Assembly (NCBI GenBank): GCA_050247255.1
Contig: JBFWUM010000050.1
Coordinates: 1 to 29,545 of the forward strand
Reading direction: 5' to 3'
Length of the DNA stretch: 29,545 nucleotides
DNA from: JBFWUM01 sp050247255
Lineage (GTDB): Bacteria; Acidobacteriota; Vicinamibacteria; Vicinamibacterales; UBA2999
This document shows, one piece after another, positions 27,338 through 29,545 of this stretch (position 1 is its first letter; every line of letters starts with the position of its first letter). The translations under genes and the position numbers were made by a program. Under the pieces are notes generated by a model. It made no database searches. It saw nothing but the letters and a program-made list of their open reading frames with translations, and was not told the origin of the DNA.

Positions 27338-28603
27338 ATGGACCTTTATGGCGAGTTCGCCTGGCGCGGGCTCGTATACGACGCGACCGATGGCACGCGT
27401 GAACTGCTGGCCCGCGAGCGGGTCACCGCGTACATCGGCTTCGACCCGACCGCCAAAAGCCTGCACGTCGGGAGCCTGCTGCCCATGGTGGCGCTGGCGC
27501 ACCTGCAGCGTGCCGGGCACTCGCCGATCGCCGTCGTCGGCGGCGGCACCGGGCTCATCGGCGACCCGAGCGGCAAGACGGCGGAGCGCCAGCTGCTGAC
27601 CGCCGAGCAGGTCGAAGCAAACGCCGCCGGCATTCGGGCGCAGCTCGCGCGCGTGCTCGACTTCGACTCCACGGTAAACCCGGCGCGCCTGGTGAACAAC
27701 GCCGACTGGCTCACCGCGCTCGGCGCGGTCGAGTTCATGCGCGACGTCGGCAAGCACTTCACCGTGAACGCGCTGCTGGCCAAGGAATCGGTGCGGCGCC
27801 GCATCGAGGGCGAGGAGGGGATCTCGTATACCGAGTTCAGCTACTCGCTGCTGCAGGCCTATGACTTCCTCGTGCTGCACGATCGCTTCGGCTGCGTGCT
27901 GCAGCTGGGCGGCAGCGACCAGTGGGGCAACATCACCGCGGGGATGGATCTGATCCGCCGCGTGCGCGGCGCGAAGGCCTATGGCCTGGTGATGCCGCTC
28001 ATCACCACCGCCGCGGGAACCAAGTTCGGGAAGACCGAGGCGGGCACCGTGTGGCTCGATCCGGAGCTGACCTCGCCGTACGAGTTCTATCAGTTCTGGC
28101 TGAACGCCGACGACCGCGACGCCGTGCGCTACCTGCAGTACTTCACCTTCCTCGACGCGGCGCGCATCACGGAGCTCGAGGCGGCGAGCACGCGCGAGCC
28201 GGCGACGCGGCACGCGCAGCGCGCGCTCGCGCGCGAGGTAACGCGTCTCGTGCACGGCGACGCCGCGCTGGCGGCCGCGGAGGCCGCGTCGGCGAAGCTG
28301 TTCGCGGCGGATGTGGGATCGATGAGCGGCGCCGAGCTGCTCCAGGTGTTCGCCAACGTCCCGTCGACGGTGGTGCCGTACGACGCTGAAGGATGGCGGC
28401 TGGTGTCGCTGCTGACCGACGTCGGGCTCACGGCGTCGAACTCGGAAGCGACGCGGCTGATTCGCAGCGGCGGCATCTACGTGAACGAGCGACGGATCGC
28501 CGACGAGAAGGAGCGGCTGCGCGCCGAGCAGGCGATTGACGGCGAGCTGTTCCTGGTGCGCAAGGGCAAGAAGGACCATGTGCTGATCCGCGTGCAGCGC
28601 TGA
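27338..28603 (+). CDS. tyrS: Tyrosyl-tRNA synthetase
   Basis: This 421-residue class-I synthetase of the bacterial TyrRS type is the normal length. The HIGH-like motif is H43-V-G-S in SLHVGSLLP, the KMSKS-like loop is K229-F-G-K-T, and the tyrosine pocket residues lie in SYSLLQAYDFL and GGSDQWGNI. A C-terminal S4 RNA-binding domain (about 355-421, with SNSEATRLIRSGGIYVNE) binds the tRNA. No T-box leader is present, because the divergent gene starts 23 bases upstream. The gene leads directly into the rRNA promoter region. Confidence 0.98.
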   Translation: MDLYGEFAWRGLVYDATDGTRELLARERVTAYIGFDPTAKSLHVGSLLPMVALAHLQRAGHSPIAVVGGGTGLIGDPSGKTAERQLLTAEQVEANAAGIRAQLARVLDFDSTVNPARLVNNADWLTALGAVEFMRDVGKHFTVNALLAKESVRRRIEGEEGISYTEFSYSLLQAYDFLVLHDRFGCVLQLGGSDQWGNITAGMDLIRRVRGAKAYGLVMPLITTAAGTKFGKTEAGTVWLDPELTSPYEFYQFWLNADDRDAVRYLQYFTFLDAARITELEAASTREPATRHAQRALAREVTRLVHGDAALAAAEAASAKLFAADVGSMSGAELLQVFANVPSTVVPYDAEGWRLVSLLTDVGLTASNSEATRLIRSGGIYVNERRIADEKERLRAEQAIDGELFLVRKGKKDHVLIRVQR

Positions 28604-28618
28604 CGCGCGGGGCGGCGG

Positions 28619-28647
28619 TTGACAGTGCGCGGAACGATCCGTAGGAT
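28619..28647 (+). promoter_or_regulatory. rrn promoter P1
   Basis: TTGACA (28619-28624), 17 bases, TAGGAT (28642-28647). The -35 is a perfect consensus. The -10 lies inside the perfect dyad CGATCC-GTA-GGATCG (28635-28649). Confidence 0.8.
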
Positions 28648-28694
28648 CGATGGACGGTTGCGCGCGGGGCGGTCGCGGGGCGAGAGACCGCGAG

Positions 28695-28723
28695 TTGACA
28701 AGCGCCGCGCGGGACCGTAAGCT
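28695..28723 (+). promoter_or_regulatory. rrn promoter P2
   Basis: TTGACA (28695-28700), 17 bases, TAAGCT (28718-28723). The -10 overlaps the palindrome AAGCTT inside a longer imperfect dyad (CCGT...ACGG). Confidence 0.8.
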
Positions 28724-28831
28724 TGAACGGTTCGCCAGACGGGCGCCAGCCCGGCAGAAGGCGGACACTCCCGAAATCATCGGCTTCCAGGAATCGCTTT
28801 TCAGGCGCTTCGGATACGGTGAAAAAGGGGC

Positions 28832-28860
28832 TTGACAGCCCGAGAGGGCGCTAGTAACCT
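28832..28860 (+). promoter_or_regulatory. rrn promoter P3
   Basis: TTGACA (28832-28837), 17 bases, TAACCT (28855-28860). The -10 overlaps the dyad AACCTT-AG-AAGGTT (28856-28869). This is the promoter closest to 16S. Confidence 0.85.
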
Positions 28861-29169
28861 TAGAAGGTTCCCCTAAAGCGGACGGAAACGGCCGGTCGGT
28901 GGGGATGCCGCGGGTCACCCCGGAACAGCGGGGCGGGCCGAGGCGCTTCCGGTTCTTTGAAAACTAGATAGAGCGTGCAACACAACAGCCCGTCGAGTGT
29001 CAGCGGGTGGCGGCGGCGTTCCGGCTTCGGCTGGGGCGCGCGTTGAACCACCTACCAACACAAAGACGTAACAACGCAAGAGCCAAGTCAACAGGCGCTC
29101 GCGTTAACAAGTTGCCAAGTCCCGAGCGAACCGGCGCAGGCCGGGGATCGCGGGATGTAGCAGCCCATT
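28861..29169 (+). promoter_or_regulatory. rRNA leader with boxA-like antitermination site
   Basis: This is the non-coding leader between P3 and 16S. GGTTCTTTGAAAACT at 28951-28965 is close to the boxA/leader motif known from Bacillus-type rrn operons, where the Nus antitermination complex assembles. The rest shows no gene and presumably includes the 5' half of the RNase III processing stem, whose partner would lie past the window end. The 28604-28618 stretch before P1 shows nothing else. Confidence 0.7.

Positions 29170-29545
<376 letters not shown>

Overview
The window is a high-GC chromosomal stretch from a draft assembly. It ends in the first ~376 bases of a 16S rRNA gene. The 16S 5' domain, the very high GC content and the gene set suggest Acidobacteriota, probably the Vicinamibacteria (subdivision 6) lineage. 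That placement is from memory of 16S patterns and was not computed. Two 100-N gaps (11284-11383 and 23453-23552) are each flanked by an identical 127-bp sequence on both sides. They look like unmerged assembly overlaps rather than missing sequence.

Layout: (1) 2-1036, the C-terminal end of an outer-membrane beta-barrel of TonB-receptor type. (2) 1176-5665, a two-component system: a PDZ/multi-TM/GAF/PAS histidine kinase followed by an NtrC-type sigma-54 activator. (3) 10519-5666, a minus-strand operon of a STAS protein, a UbiA-family (DPPR-synthase-like) prenyltransferase, a DUF362 protein, a disordered/coiled-coil protein and a GT4-like glycosyltransferase. (4) Minus-strand rpsU and a small zinc-ribbon protein. 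(5) 11662-14168, purD overlapping an MtaB-like tRNA methylthiotransferase, convergent with rlmN. (6) 15426-26518, a long purine operon: M16 peptidase, purB, purS, purQ, purL, purF, a secreted HEAT-repeat protein, purM, [inserted RAYT transposase on the opposite strand], purN. (7) A Tat-type metallophosphoesterase, divergent from tyrS. (8) Three tandem rrn promoters, a boxA-bearing leader and the start of 16S rRNA.

The purine genes in this window cover PurF, PurD, PurN, PurS/Q/L, PurM and PurB. PurE/K, PurC and PurH are not here. Most junctions are ATGA overlaps or gaps of a few bases, so translation is probably coupled along the operon.

The most unusual signal is a 33-bp repeat present three times in the purine operon (18947-18979, 25138-25170, and inverted 25864-25896). 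The last two copies flank a RAYT (REP-associated tyrosine transposase) gene as long inverted repeats between purM and purN. In direct orientation the repeat supplies an in-frame stop codon, a GGGAG Shine-Dalgarno-like motif and an overlapping TTG start. It ends purQ, starts purL and ends purM. In inverted orientation it supplies the probable ATG of purN. An unbroken reading frame also crosses the whole insertion from the TTG in the left copy to a TGA overlapping the purN ATG. The mobile element therefore appears to have landed at gene junctions while keeping, or replacing, their stop/start signals.
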